DNA of 64,000 nt, taken from positions 59,542-123,541 of the forward strand of contig CAZPMT010000002.1 of assembly GCA_964587655.1 (NCBI GenBank), given 5' to 3'. The position numbers were made by a program, and so were the translations under genes. This DNA is from CAZPMT01 sp964587655. Its GTDB lineage: Bacteria; Hydrogenedentota; Hydrogenedentia; Hydrogenedentales; SLHB01. This document shows, piece after piece, positions 8,782 to 17,798 of this stretch (position 1 is the first letter of the stretch; each line of letters opens with the position of its first letter). Below the pieces are notes generated by a model. It was not told where the DNA came from and did no database searches. It saw nothing but the letters and a program-made list of their open reading frames with translations.

Positions 8782-9582
8782 TCAGCCGCCCAGGAGACCC
8801 TTCTCGTAATCGGTCGAGATGAGCACCCCGTCGCCCAACGCGTCCGTGAGCGGATCGGCGTGTTCGCCGCAGAACCCGAGGTGCAGATGACGGCGCCAGC
8901 CTTCGGCGTACGTGAAACGGCCGGACATGCGCCCAACTTCGCGCGACATTTCCTCCATGGCCGTCAGATAACTGTCGAGTCCCTGGCTTGCGTCGAGCCA
9001 TTCCTTCTGGCTTCGGTGCCGGGCGAGCGCGGCGCGCTTGAAGGCGAGCACCGGCGTGATGTCGACATACTGGCCGGCGTGGATCCTGCGCCGGAGGCTG
9101 TCGCGCAATCCCCACGGCAGCGCGTGATACAGTGTCGCGTCATCGAGGATCGGCGGACGCGGCGGATCGGCGGGATAGTTGCGCATGCCGCGGCAGAAGA
9201 CGGCCGTCACGGCCACGCGGCACGCGTTCATATGGTCCTCCATGTAGTCCTGCGGCGAGGACAACAGCACGATCGTTGGTTTCACGTCGCGGACGATCGA
9301 CACCATGCGGTTGATGGTTGGGCGTTCGTAGAACAAATCGAGATCGTCAACCAGCGGCTCGTGGAAGACCGCACCGAGACTCTTCGCGGACTCCCGCGCC
9401 TCTTCTGTACGCCGCGCGATGATGCTGTCGTGATCCTCGATGGCCGTGCCGCACGACCCGTTACAGATGTTCATCACGTGCAGCTCATAGCCCGCTTGTC
9501 CCAGCAGGATCAACGTGCCCGCCATCATGAATTCAATATCATCCGGATGCGCCGCCACCGCAAACGCCGCACTTCTTGACAT
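8782..9582 (-). CDS. PIG-L/LmbE family deacetylase
   Basis: 266 residues with the zinc-binding AHPDD motif at 11-15 and a second ligand region at 114-117 (MEDH). Known: this fold hydrolyses N-acetyl groups of GlcNAc-containing molecules (GlcNAc-PI, mycothiol precursors, lincosamide intermediates) or related amides. No signal peptide, so cytoplasmic. Placed between a DUF1080 protein and the Trp-rich membrane protein in a sugar-processing cluster, it probably deacetylates an imported amino sugar or glycoside. The substrate cannot be deduced. Confidence 0.88.
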   Translation of the reverse strand: MSRSAAFAVAAHPDDIEFMMAGTLILLGQAGYELHVMNICNGSCGTAIEDHDSIIARRTEEARESAKSLGAVFHEPLVDDLDLFYERPTINRMVSIVRDVKPTIVLLSSPQDYMEDHMNACRVAVTAVFCRGMRNYPADPPRPPILDDATLYHALPWGLRDSLRRRIHAGQYVDITPVLAFKRAALARHRSQKEWLDASQGLDSYLTAMEEMSREVGRMSGRFTYAEGWRRHLHLGFCGEHADPLTDALGDGVLISTDYEKGLLGG

Positions 9583-9652
9583 GGACTTTCCTCCCTGTTC
9601 GCCGAAAGTGTATCCGAACCGGCGAGGTTTTCCAAGAAGGCGAGACGGAGGA

Positions 9653-10432
9653 TCAGTTCGGCCGTTGCGTTTCGAGGGGCCGGATCAGGATGTTGCGATA
9701 CCAGACTTCCCCGCCGTGATCCTGGACCGCGAGGTTTCCTTCGCGGGGCAACTGCGCAAAGGGGATTGTGTATTTCCCGAGCGGCGTTGCCATCTTCGAG
9801 AGGTCCGTGTGGACGACCATCCAGCCGTTCATCACGACGACGACTTCGTTCCCATTCATCGAGATATCGAACGAGTTCCATTCGCCGGCGGGACGCGACA
9901 TGTTGAACATCGGCGTGACCACGTCGTATATCGACCCGCAACTGTTCTTGCCGGGCGGCTTGCCGCAATCCTCGATGACCTGGACCTCGAACCCGCGGTT
10001 GACGGGATCGTTCGGCTGCGCGCGCACGAACACACCGCTGTTGACGTGGCGCTTCAATTTGAACTCGACGTGCAAATCGAAATCGCTAAAGCGCTCCGCG
10101 GCATACGTCGCGTATCGCAACGGGTATATCGTCCTGCCGAAGATGTGAAGCATCCCGTCCTTGATCTCGAAGATGTCCTTGTCATCGAGCATGTTTTTCC
10201 AGCCGGGCGCGTGTGCCGCATCGAGCAGGTCGATCCACCCCTGGCCTTGCGGACGCGGCGTCGGTTCTCCCGACGGAACCGGCCCATGCTTGTGCATGAG
10301 AGCGTATGCGCCCGCAATTCCCAGCACGAGGATCAGCGCCGCGACCGCCGCGATCAGTCTCCTCACTCTCCTCGTTCTCAAGCCTACGCCTCCGGCAACC
10401 GCTTGATCCGAGGATCGGTAAATACGTCGCAC
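9653..10432 (-). CDS. DUF1080 (3-keto-disaccharide hydrolase-like) membrane-anchored protein
   Basis: 259 residues: a basic start, one hydrophobic anchor at about 26-46, then a DUF1080 concanavalin-like beta-sandwich (GWIDLLDAAHAPGWKN, FSDFDLHVEFKL, NSGVFVRAQP, GEWNSFDISMNGN). Known: some DUF1080 proteins hydrolyse 3-ketoglycosides, and many lie with sulfatases and oxidoreductases in planctomycete-like genomes. The ATG at 10432 overlaps the preceding gene by 49 bp. TTG (10381) or GTG (10366) starts after that stop are alternatives that keep the anchor. Likely faces the periplasm. Confidence 0.83.
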   Translation of the reverse strand: MRRIYRSSDQAVAGGVGLRTRRVRRLIAAVAALILVLGIAGAYALMHKHGPVPSGEPTPRPQGQGWIDLLDAAHAPGWKNMLDDKDIFEIKDGMLHIFGRTIYPLRYATYAAERFSDFDLHVEFKLKRHVNSGVFVRAQPNDPVNRGFEVQVIEDCGKPPGKNSCGSIYDVVTPMFNMSRPAGEWNSFDISMNGNEVVVVMNGWMVVHTDLSKMATPLGKYTIPFAQLPREGNLAVQDHGGEVWYRNILIRPLETQRPN

Positions 10433-10920
10433 TCATCCCGGCTCGTGCTCGAAAACTCCGAAACGATGGCGCCGCCGTCGGCCTGGAACCAATGGAGGGT
10501 GTCGGGCGGGATCGTGTACTGGTCGCCCGGGTTCAGCACGATCTCGTGGAACACGGTGTAATGCGGCTCACTCCCCTTGGGCACGCGGTCCTTGGCGTTG
10601 GCCGCTGGCTCGCCGGGCACGTACAGGAAGACGCGTCCCCAGCGACACCGGAATGTTTCCATCTTTCCGGGCGCACCCGCCACCGTCGGGTGACGGTGTT
10701 CCGGGCACGTCTGCCGCGGGAAGAGGATTATCTCCTTGGCGCAATAGCGGTCCGTGTTGACGTAAACAACGAGTTCGAGGCCCGTCCGATCGATCTCGCC
10801 AAGCCCGAGATCCGCCACCTCGATGTTCTCGCGCTCCTCGCGAGTGACAACGATTCCGGCGTTATCGAGCATCGCGGCGGCGCGTTCCCGCGCCCTGCTC
10901 ACTTCAATCTGCGACAACAT
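10384..10920 (-). CDS. D-lyxose/D-mannose ketol-isomerase family cupin
   Basis: 178 residues matching the D-lyxose isomerase cupin family in length and motifs: CPEHRHP (His75, His77), METF (Glu88) and DTLHWFQA (His143), the expected manganese ligands. Known: members interconvert D-lyxose and D-xylulose and often D-mannose and D-fructose. Cytoplasmic. In this cluster it would pass a released ketose/aldose to central metabolism. GH172 enzymes act on fructofuranose or arabinofuranose linkages, so a fructose-to-mannose step is plausible but unproven. Confidence 0.82.
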   Translation of the reverse strand: MLSQIEVSRARERAAAMLDNAGIVVTREERENIEVADLGLGEIDRTGLELVVYVNTDRYCAKEIILFPRQTCPEHRHPTVAGAPGKMETFRCRWGRVFLYVPGEPAANAKDRVPKGSEPHYTVFHEIVLNPGDQYTIPPDTLHWFQADGGAIVSEFSSTSRDECDVFTDPRIKRLPEA

Positions 10921-10955
10921 GCAATTTACCCTCCTTCGCGCGTCTATTCTATCCG

Positions 10956-12437
10956 TTACTTTCCGAGCAAAATGCCGTCCAAACCGAAGAAGTAACCCTT
11001 GGATTCCGCGTTCTTGCCTACATTCCGCAACGTCAGCGAGTGCGATCCCGCTTGCAGTTCAACCGGGCCAAAGGACTTGTCCTGGGTAACGATGGCTGCG
11101 CTGTAAAAGTCGACCGGGTTCCCGAGAGGCTTTCCGTCGAGTTCGATCTGGAAGATGCCGTAGTCCCACGAGTACGTCAGGGCGAGAAGAAGGCTGTACT
11201 TTCCCGCATCCCTAACGTCGAGCGGGATGTCGAGCTTGTGATTTGCCTCGGCGGGCGTCCAGAAGAGTTGTGCCCCGCCGCTCCAGGACCCTTCCTGCGG
11301 CGCCAGCGGCCCCATGGACGCCTTTGCATTCGGGATCCGCGCTTCGGCCTCGATCATGCTCGCATAGTCGTAGTAGAGGCGGGCGTATCCCTTGGGCATG
11401 CCGGGATAGGGCTTGTGCGGCTCCGTCTGGTACCAGAACGCCACGGAGGAGAAATCGTCCGCCCGCTCTTCGAAGCCGGACTTCACCGAACCATCGGCGT
11501 TGAACGATACGCCCTTGTGCTCGATCTCGACGCGCAGGGATTTAGCGAACAGAACCGGGTCGGTAATGTGCCAGCGATACACCGTGGTCAAACAGAACGG
11601 GTCATATCCCTCCATGAGCGGCACGCCGTAATACGGGTTCGACATCTTCCGGAATCCCCAGCCGTCGCAGAAGTAGTCCTCGCTTCCCGTACCCCGCAGG
11701 CGCGGTTCCGCCTCGCCGTCAATGTAGAAGAAATCGTCTCCCTCGCCCCACCAGCTTGCCGTGAGTTGGCGTACGCTCAAGACCGTGCCGACGTAATGCC
11801 CCCGGCCCGCAATGTCGGCGATGAGATAGTTCCGGCCCATTAGCGTCGGGAACTCCTGCCGGTACATGGCGTGGAGATATCCCGTCTTCTTGTCCAGCTT
11901 CGGCAGCTTCTGCCAATCCACGTAATAGTAGAAAGCGCCTATCGGTTTTCGCCCTTCGTTCGTGACCGTGATCTTCGCGGACTTGCGGAACGGCATCGGC
12001 CAGTAACAATTGCGGCCCCGGCCATCGGACGTGACGCACACCGGCAACGACTGGAAAGGCACGTCCACGCCGTGTCCGATTACAAAGAAGTCGCCGATCG
12101 GGCACTCGATCGAAGCGTGCTCCTCCCCGTCCCAGTACATCCTCAACACGAGCAGCCGGGAGTAACCCCGCTCGTTCGCGGCGATCGTGTTCCAGATGTG
12201 ATTGATGCAGCCCGGCCCCTTGAGATCGGCGAGGACAAGCGTCCCGCCGGGCGCAATCGGACGCGCGTCGCCATTTCCGTCGCGCCAATTCGCGTCGCTC
12301 GACGACGCGCGTTCAGAGGATCCTTTCCTCAGTTGCGCCAACCCCGCGAGCGGGTCATCGTCAGCTACCGCGACAGCGCTCCAAACCAGCATGATGCACG
12401 CTGACGCCACGAATATAAGCCGGGTATGCGAAAGCAT
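10956..12437 (-). CDS. Secreted GH172 (DUF2961) glycoside hydrolase
   Basis: 493 residues with a Sec signal peptide (about 6-25). DUF2961 hallmarks are present: KGPGCINHIWNT (73-84), SWWGEGDDFFYIDGE (228-242) and RGTGSEDYF (248-256), giving the acidic residues Glu232 and Glu253 expected at the active site. Known: GH172 enzymes cleave alpha-D-fructofuranosyl or D-arabinofuranosyl linkages, usually as oligomers. The last 120 residues form an extra beta-sandwich. Start at 12437 has GGGAGGA 8 bases upstream; the longer open frame has no such site. First gene of the minus-strand cluster. Confidence 0.86.
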   Translation of the reverse strand: MLSHTRLIFVASACIMLVWSAVAVADDDPLAGLAQLRKGSSERASSSDANWRDGNGDARPIAPGGTLVLADLKGPGCINHIWNTIAANERGYSRLLVLRMYWDGEEHASIECPIGDFFVIGHGVDVPFQSLPVCVTSDGRGRNCYWPMPFRKSAKITVTNEGRKPIGAFYYYVDWQKLPKLDKKTGYLHAMYRQEFPTLMGRNYLIADIAGRGHYVGTVLSVRQLTASWWGEGDDFFYIDGEAEPRLRGTGSEDYFCDGWGFRKMSNPYYGVPLMEGYDPFCLTTVYRWHITDPVLFAKSLRVEIEHKGVSFNADGSVKSGFEERADDFSSVAFWYQTEPHKPYPGMPKGYARLYYDYASMIEAEARIPNAKASMGPLAPQEGSWSGGAQLFWTPAEANHKLDIPLDVRDAGKYSLLLALTYSWDYGIFQIELDGKPLGNPVDFYSAAIVTQDKSFGPVELQAGSHSLTLRNVGKNAESKGYFFGLDGILLGK

Positions 12438-12485
12438 GTGAACTATCCTCCCGCCGTTTCCGTTGCCGTGCTTCCTGGCCCTTAG

Positions 12486-12525
12486 AGTACAACTTTTCAA
12501 ACAATCACGTTCCCAAGTACAACTT
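12486..12525 (-). promoter_or_regulatory. Direct repeat upstream of the carbohydrate cluster
   Basis: AGTACAACTT occurs at 12486-12495 and again at 12516-12525, a 30-bp period (close to three helical turns), about 50-90 bp upstream of the GH172 start. On the minus strand each reads AAGTTGTACT. Position and phasing suggest tandem activator sites. No good -35/-10 pair accompanies them, so this is tentative. Confidence 0.35.
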
Positions 12526-12667
12526 GCGAACGAGAAGTAGACGCCCGCAATCCCTCCCGGCAAGGATGACAAAATCTCTCCCAGATTTCAAACGCCGGGA
12601 GTTGGAGAAGCGGACCGGGCTCATTGTGGATTGAGGATTCTGGAACAGTGACCATGAAAATACGGCT

Positions 12668-12696
12668 TTGACTGCGGGATATTCATGCGTTATCAT
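12668..12696 (+). promoter_or_regulatory. Promoter of the DUF4143 ATPase gene
   Basis: TTGACT (12668-12673), a 17-base spacer and TATCAT (12691-12696), close to the sigma-70 consensus. The predicted transcription start falls on or next to the ATG at 12703, so the message is probably leaderless. The ATG at 12685 lies inside the spacer and cannot be the start if this promoter is used. Confidence 0.6.
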
Positions 12697-12702
12697 GTTG
12701 GC

Positions 12703-13845
12703 ATGATCAACCGGCAAGCTGATGTTGAACTGGTGCGAATTGCTCTAAGACGCAGCCGAGTCGTGGCGTTGTTGGGACCACGCCAATGCGGGAAGACAAC
12801 ACTAGCGCGGCAGTTCGTGCCCGCCGAGTCTCTCAATTACTTTGACTTGGAGGACCCTGCGAGCCTCGCCCGCCTCACTGAACCGGACACCGCACTGCGT
12901 TCGCTCAAGAGGCTGGTGGTGATTGACGAGATCCAACGACGGCCCGATCTCTTTCCGCTTCTCCGGGTGCTGGCTGACCGTAAACCCCTTCCGGCACGGT
13001 TTCTCATTCTCGGCAGCGCCTCGCCGAATCTGCTGAAGCAGTCTTCCGAGACCCTTGCCGGCCGCCTGGAAACCATCCCGCTCGAAGGGTTCCGTCTGTC
13101 CGACCTTGGCGCTGCGGCACAGACCCGGCACTGGTTGCGCGGCGGTTTTCCGTTGTCTTTCACGGCGCGCACGGAAAAGAACTCGGTCGTTTGGCGGCGG
13201 CAGTTTCTTCAGGCCTTTCTTGAGCGCGACCTGCCGCAGCTTGGCATAAGCATTCCCGCCGTGGCTCTGCGGCGCTTCTGGAGCATGATCGCTCATTATC
13301 ATGGCCAGACGTGGAACGCCGCTGAACTGGCCCGCGCCCTGGCCGTCAACGAGTCCACCGTCCGGCGCTACCTCGACCTGATGACCGGCGTATTTATGGT
13401 GCGGCAGTTGCCTCCATGGTTTGAGAATCTCAGCAAACGCCAGGTTAAGGCTCCGAAAGTCTATGTGCGCGATAGCGGCCTGTTGCACACGCTGCTCGGC
13501 ATCGGTAACCGGCGTGATCTGGAACATCATCCGAAGGCCGGAGCTTCCTGGGAAGGTTACGCCGTCGAAGAAGTTATCAAGGCGTTCCGACCGGATGATG
13601 CATACTACTGGGCCACACACAACGGCGCCGAGATAGACCTAGTGCTCTTCAAAGACGGCCGGCGCGTCGGCGTTGAATGCAAACGGGCGGACGCGCCCGT
13701 GCTTACACCTTCCATGCGCATCGCCCTAGCCGACTTGAAATTGGACGAACTGCACGTCGTCTATCCTGGCGAGAGGCGTTATCCACTGGCGGACAACGTG
13801 GCCGTGGTTCCTATCGCGGAGTTCATCGGCGCGGTGCATGACTGA
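12703..13845 (+). CDS. AAA-like ATPase with DUF4143 nuclease-like domain
   Basis: 380 residues. Walker A GPRQCGKTT (25-33) and Walker B LVVIDEIQ place the first half in the DUF4143-linked AAA_14 group. A winged-helix-like segment in the middle (WNAAELARALAVNESTVRRYL) is followed by a DUF4143 domain whose end, HNGAEIDLVLF...VGVECKRA, has the D-ECK pattern of a PD-(D/E)XK nuclease fold. Known: these proteins are widespread, poorly characterised and often horizontally spread. Function is unproven. Start chosen from the promoter position; 12685 is the alternative. Confidence 0.85.
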   Translation: MINRQADVELVRIALRRSRVVALLGPRQCGKTTLARQFVPAESLNYFDLEDPASLARLTEPDTALRSLKRLVVIDEIQRRPDLFPLLRVLADRKPLPARFLILGSASPNLLKQSSETLAGRLETIPLEGFRLSDLGAAAQTRHWLRGGFPLSFTARTEKNSVVWRRQFLQAFLERDLPQLGISIPAVALRRFWSMIAHYHGQTWNAAELARALAVNESTVRRYLDLMTGVFMVRQLPPWFENLSKRQVKAPKVYVRDSGLLHTLLGIGNRRDLEHHPKAGASWEGYAVEEVIKAFRPDDAYYWATHNGAEIDLVLFKDGRRVGVECKRADAPVLTPSMRIALADLKLDELHVVYPGERRYPLADNVAVVPIAEFIGAVHD

Positions 13846-13872
13846 TCCTGCTGAATTCAGGGAGAGATTTCG

Positions 13873-15492
13873 ATGAGTGTCCGACAGCACACGATTAACC
13901 GGCGGCAGTTCATTGGAACGGCGGCCGGCGCGCTTGCGGGCATGACATTGGGCGCGAAAAGCCGGGCGGCGGATAATGCGCCGCACGGGGCGAATCAGCG
14001 TCCGAATATCGTTGTGATCATGGCGGACGATATGGGGTTTTCCGACATCGGTTGTTACGGGTCGGAGATCGCGACGCCGAACCTCGATGGGCTTGCGCGG
14101 GATGGAATCCGTTTCACCCAGGCATACAACGCGGCCCGGTGTTGTCCGTCGCGGGCTTCGCTGCTCACGGGTTTGTATCCACATCAGGCGGGTATGGGCG
14201 ACATGGTGAGCCGAGCGGATAAGCCGCGTCCGGCAGGACCGTATCAGGGATACCTGAATAACAACTGCGTCACGATTGCCGAGGTCCTGAGATCCGTGGG
14301 GTATCGGACGTACATGGCCGGGAAGTGGCACGTGGGCGAAGCGCCGGACCACTGGCCGAGGAAACGCGGGTTCGATCGCTACTTCGGCCTGATAAGCGGT
14401 GGGAGCAGCTACTTCGAACTTCTGCCGGAGGAGAAGCCGCCGCGCGTCATGGCGTGCGACGACGAACCGTTCGTCCCGCAGGGCGACCGGTTCTACATGA
14501 CGGACGCGTTCACGGATTACGCGGTGAAGTACATCGAGGAGCATAAGGAGGCCGCCGCGCCGTTCTTCCTGTATCTGGCCTACACGGCGCCGCACTGGCC
14601 CTTGCATGCGTGGCCGGAGGACATTGCGAAGTACCGCGGGAAGTATCTGATCGGATGGGACCGGCTGCGCGAGCAGCGGTATGAACGGTTGGTCGAGCTC
14701 GGCATCATCGACCGCAAATGGGCGCTGTCTCCGCGCGACGACAAGGTCCCCGCATGGGACTCCGTATCGAACAAGGAGGAGTGGGACCTGAAGATGGCGG
14801 TGTACACCGCGATGATCGACCGAATGGACCAGGGGATCGGGCGCGTTCTCGAGACGCTGCGAAAAGCCGGCGTCGAGGACAACACGCTCGTCCTGTTCCT
14901 GTCGGACAACGGCGGGTGTCACGAGAAAGTCGGCCATCGAGATTTGAACAAGCCGGGAACGGCGCCCGGGGAACGCGGCTCGTTCGTCGCGTACGAGCGG
15001 AACTGGGCGAACGCGAGCAACACGCCGTTCCGGTGGTTCAAGCACTGGGTGCATGAGGGCGGCATCGCGACGCCGTTCATCGCAAAATGGCCGGAGCGAA
15101 TCCGTCAGCATGGGACCCTGAGGCATGAAGTGGCCCACATCACGGATATCACGGCAACGTGCCTGGACGCCGCCGGCGCGGAGTACCCGAGTACGTTCGC
15201 GGGGAACGCGATCACGCCCCTGGTGGGCAAGAGTCTTGCCCCGGTGTTCGATGGAAGGAGCCGCGAGCCGCACGCCCGGCTTTACTGGGAGCACGAGGGG
15301 AATCGCGCCGTGAGGGAAGGAAAGTGGAAACTTGTGGCGACGTTGCGAGGCGAGTGGGAACTCTACGATCTCGAGGCGGACCGCACTGAGTTGCACAACC
15401 GCGTGAAAGACGACGCCGCAACCGCGGAGAGGCTCAATAAGGCGTGGGAACAATGGGCGGCCGGCTGCGGTGTCCGTGATACGCCTGCATGA
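13873..15492 (+). CDS. TAT-exported arylsulfatase (sulfatase family S1)
   Basis: 539 residues. The N-terminus carries a twin-arginine signal (NRRQFIG at 9-15, hydrophobic h-region to about 31). The catalytic signature is CCPSR at 90-94, so Cys90 would be converted to formylglycine by a maturase. ADDMGFSDIG supplies metal-binding Asp residues near 51-58, and SDNGG supplies the later ones. The closing YWEHEGNRAVREGKWKL is typical of arylsulfatases. Probably periplasmic, removing sulfate esters from polysaccharides. It starts 28 bp after the ATPase gene, with GGAGAG upstream. No formylglycine-generating enzyme lies in the window. Confidence 0.92.
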   Translation: MSVRQHTINRRQFIGTAAGALAGMTLGAKSRAADNAPHGANQRPNIVVIMADDMGFSDIGCYGSEIATPNLDGLARDGIRFTQAYNAARCCPSRASLLTGLYPHQAGMGDMVSRADKPRPAGPYQGYLNNNCVTIAEVLRSVGYRTYMAGKWHVGEAPDHWPRKRGFDRYFGLISGGSSYFELLPEEKPPRVMACDDEPFVPQGDRFYMTDAFTDYAVKYIEEHKEAAAPFFLYLAYTAPHWPLHAWPEDIAKYRGKYLIGWDRLREQRYERLVELGIIDRKWALSPRDDKVPAWDSVSNKEEWDLKMAVYTAMIDRMDQGIGRVLETLRKAGVEDNTLVLFLSDNGGCHEKVGHRDLNKPGTAPGERGSFVAYERNWANASNTPFRWFKHWVHEGGIATPFIAKWPERIRQHGTLRHEVAHITDITATCLDAAGAEYPSTFAGNAITPLVGKSLAPVFDGRSREPHARLYWEHEGNRAVREGKWKLVATLRGEWELYDLEADRTELHNRVKDDAATAERLNKAWEQWAAGCGVRDTPA

Positions 15493-15502
15493 GCGCGTGT
15501 GT

Positions 15503-15538
15503 GGACTGATCCGACGGATCGGACTGATCGGACGGATG
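15503..15538 (+). repeat. 9-bp tandem array (four units)
   Basis: Four consecutive 9-bp units: GGACTGATC, CGACGGATC, GGACTGATC, GGACGGATG. A related array ending in the same GACGGATGTG is at 54072-54107, and a different 9-bp array is at 60667-60762. All three are intergenic. Confidence 0.75.
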
Positions 15539-15543
15539 TGGTA

Positions 15544-15567
15544 AAGCGACGAGGACGTCGCTTCCAC
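15544..15567. repeat. Dispersed palindrome AAGCGACGAGG... (single arm copy)
   Basis: A 24-bp element containing AAGCGACGAGGACGTCGCTT, partly self-complementary, identical to the arms of the inverted repeat at 44762-44855. REP-like intergenic element. Confidence 0.7.
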
Positions 15568-15593
15568 GATACGCACGTTGCATCACGTGGTTA

Positions 15594-15622
15594 TTGCGCG
15601 CGTGCCTCACCCGCGTTAGAAT
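15594..15622 (+). promoter_or_regulatory. Possible promoter of the NAD salvage operon
   Basis: TTGCGC, 17 bases, TAGAAT; about 57 bp upstream of the pncA start. The -35 box is weak. Confidence 0.35.
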
Positions 15623-15679
15623 CAACAGCGGGCGCGGTTGTTGTGGGATGCGTCCCGAATTGAACAAGGAGCGGGTCCG

Positions 15680-16255
15680 ATGAGAATCCAACCCACTGAT
15701 GCGCTTGTCGTCGTGGACGTGCAGAACGATTTCTGTCCCGGTGGCGCCTTGGCGGTGGATGAGGGCGACCGCGTTGCGCCCGTCATCAACCAGTTGATGC
15801 CGCTGTTCCAGCACGCGGCGTTCACGCGGGATTGGCATCCGGAAGATCACTGTTCTTTCGCTGACCCGCCGGACTTCGCGGACGGCAGTTGGCCCGCGCA
15901 CTGCATAGCCCATTCGCCGGGGGCCGAGTTCCACGGCGATCTGGAGGTCCCCTCCGACGCGATCATCGTCGACAAGGGAACGGATCCTGATAAGGAGGCG
16001 TACAGCGGGTTCAGCGGCACGGCGCTGGCGGAGGAATTGCGCAAGCGTGGCGTGCGGCGGCTTTTCGTGTGCGGCCTTGCCACCGAGTACTGCGTGGAGC
16101 AGACGGCGCTCGATGGTCTCAGAAACGGTTTCAAGGTGGTCCTTGTGGAGAATGCTTGCCGCGGCGTGAACTTTCCGCCGGGAAGCGCCGCGCAGGCAGT
16201 GGAAGAGATGAAGGCGGCCGGGGTGGAAGTGCACTGGTCGAAAGACCTCGAATGA
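15680..16255 (+). CDS. pncA: Nicotinamidase
   Basis: 191 residues. It hydrolyses nicotinamide to nicotinate and ammonia in the cytoplasm. The catalytic triad is visible: Asp13 in VVDVQNDF, Lys99 in VDKGTD and Cys138 in ATEYCV. The metal site is Asp51, His53 and His57 (DWHPEDH). Start at 15680 is supported by AAGGAG about 9 bases upstream; the open frame begins earlier without a site. Its stop overlaps the start of pncB (ATGA), so the two are translationally coupled. First step of an NAD salvage run pncA-pncB-nadE. Confidence 0.95.
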   Translation: MRIQPTDALVVVDVQNDFCPGGALAVDEGDRVAPVINQLMPLFQHAAFTRDWHPEDHCSFADPPDFADGSWPAHCIAHSPGAEFHGDLEVPSDAIIVDKGTDPDKEAYSGFSGTALAEELRKRGVRRLFVCGLATEYCVEQTALDGLRNGFKVVLVENACRGVNFPPGSAAQAVEEMKAAGVEVHWSKDLE

Positions 16256-17724
16256 CGGACGATAGGACAGCGTGGTTCAGGCGAGAGGGTCTTGCGTTGC
16301 TCACGGATTTCTATGAGCTGACGATGATGGCGGGTTACCTCAAGGAGAACCGCGCCGGGCAGGAAGTCGCCTTTGATTATTACTTCCGATCCCTTCCGCC
16401 TCACGCGGGATTCGCGGTGGCCGCCGGGCTGGACCCCTTTCTCGACTATCTGGAGCATCTGCGGTTCTACGAGGACGACATCGAGTACCTGCGTTCCTTG
16501 GGGACGTTTGACGGTTCGTTTTTGGACTTCCTGGCGGACTTCAAGCCGCGTTGCACGGTGAAGGCGGTTCCTGAGGGCACGCTGGTTTTTCCGAATGAGC
16601 CCATCGTGCAGATCTCGGGCACGATCTTCGAGGTCCAACTCCTCGAGACGGCCGTCTTGAACATGCTCAACTATCAAACGCTTATCGCCACAAAGGCCGC
16701 GCGCGTGTGTCTCGCCGCGAACGGGGAGCCGGTGATGGAGTTCGGGCTGCGCCGCGCGCACGGGCCCGACGGCGGGCTGAGCGGGTCGCGGGCCGCGTAC
16801 ATCGGGGGCTGCACGTCCAGCTCGAACGTGCTCGCGGGCAAGGTCTATGGCATTCCCGTGTCGGGAACGCACGCGCACAGTTGGGTGATGAGCTTTCCGA
16901 GCGAGCTCGAGGCGTTCCGGGCGTTCGCGCGGAACTATCCCGATCGGTGCGTACTGCTTGTCGATACCTACGACACGATCGGCAGCGGCGTTCCGAATGC
17001 GATCACCGTTTTCAAGGAACTCCGTGCGGAGGGGAAAAATGTCCGTCCCGCGATCCGGCTTGATTCGGGGGATCTCGCGAAACTGAGCAAGGTAGCTTAC
17101 AGAATGATGGTCGAAGCGGGGCTTGATGACCCGCTGATTGTCGCATCGAACGATCTCGAGGAGGACCTGATCGCGGATCTCAAACGACAAGGCGCGAAGA
17201 TCAATGCCTGGGGCGTGGGCACCCACCTGATCACCTCGCGTGACTGTCCGTCGTTGAACGGGGTCTATAAGCTCGTGGCCGTGCGGGAGAACGGGAAGTG
17301 GATCCCGCGTATCAAGATCTCGTCCAACATCGAGAAGGCCACCGATCCCGGCGGCAAGCGCCCCGTGCGATATTTCGACGCGGACGGGCATCCAGTCGGA
17401 GACGTGATGTACCTCGATGAGGAGAAAGCAGCGTTGCCCTCGGCGGGCGCGGTTACGGGGCGGCCCCGGACCCACCCGCACCTCGCGGTGCGTTTGCAGG
17501 GGGTGTCGCACGGGGTCGATCTCATGCAGACCGTCTTCGAGGACGGTCGTAGAACAAGGCCGGCCGCGTCCATCCACGATATCCGCCGCCGCGCCCTGGA
17601 CGGGATTGATGCCTTGCCGGAGGAATTCAAACGACTGCGGAACCCGGAAGTGTACCGCGTCTTGTTGAGCGACGCCATGGGGCGACTGAAGGAGGTCATG
17701 ATCGAGGACCCCGTCGTGCGGTAG
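16252..17724 (+). CDS. pncB: Nicotinate phosphoribosyltransferase
   Basis: 490 residues. It makes nicotinate mononucleotide from nicotinate and PRPP. Family features: LLTDFYELTMM (16-26), EFGLRRAHGPDG (163-174), SGTHAHSWV (204-212) with the phosphorylatable-type His, and RLDSGDL for phosphoribosyl binding. The start overlaps the pncA stop by four bases, giving coupled translation. The nucleotide product would need a nadD adenylyltransferase, not seen here, before nadE acts. Confidence 0.95.
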   Translation: MTDDRTAWFRREGLALLTDFYELTMMAGYLKENRAGQEVAFDYYFRSLPPHAGFAVAAGLDPFLDYLEHLRFYEDDIEYLRSLGTFDGSFLDFLADFKPRCTVKAVPEGTLVFPNEPIVQISGTIFEVQLLETAVLNMLNYQTLIATKAARVCLAANGEPVMEFGLRRAHGPDGGLSGSRAAYIGGCTSSSNVLAGKVYGIPVSGTHAHSWVMSFPSELEAFRAFARNYPDRCVLLVDTYDTIGSGVPNAITVFKELRAEGKNVRPAIRLDSGDLAKLSKVAYRMMVEAGLDDPLIVASNDLEEDLIADLKRQGAKINAWGVGTHLITSRDCPSLNGVYKLVAVRENGKWIPRIKISSNIEKATDPGGKRPVRYFDADGHPVGDVMYLDEEKAALPSAGAVTGRPRTHPHLAVRLQGVSHGVDLMQTVFEDGRRTRPAASIHDIRRRALDGIDALPEEFKRLRNPEVYRVLLSDAMGRLKEVMIEDPVVR

Positions 17725-17798
17725 CGCTTTCGGCGGTGGCGCGAAACGTCCGATATCGAGTATTATGAAGGTTGTAGGGCGTTGTCCGGAGAGCATCC

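Noticed and set aside
15503..15538. 9-bp arrays considered as a CRISPR array
   Set aside because: Units are far too short, contiguous and without spacers; no cas genes in the window.
13726..15576. 616-codon minus-strand frame opposite the arylsulfatase
   Set aside because: Arg/Val-rich shadow; the sulfatase on the other strand is unmistakable.
15847..17796. 649-codon minus-strand frame opposite pncA/pncB
   Set aside because: Shadow of two well-identified enzymes.
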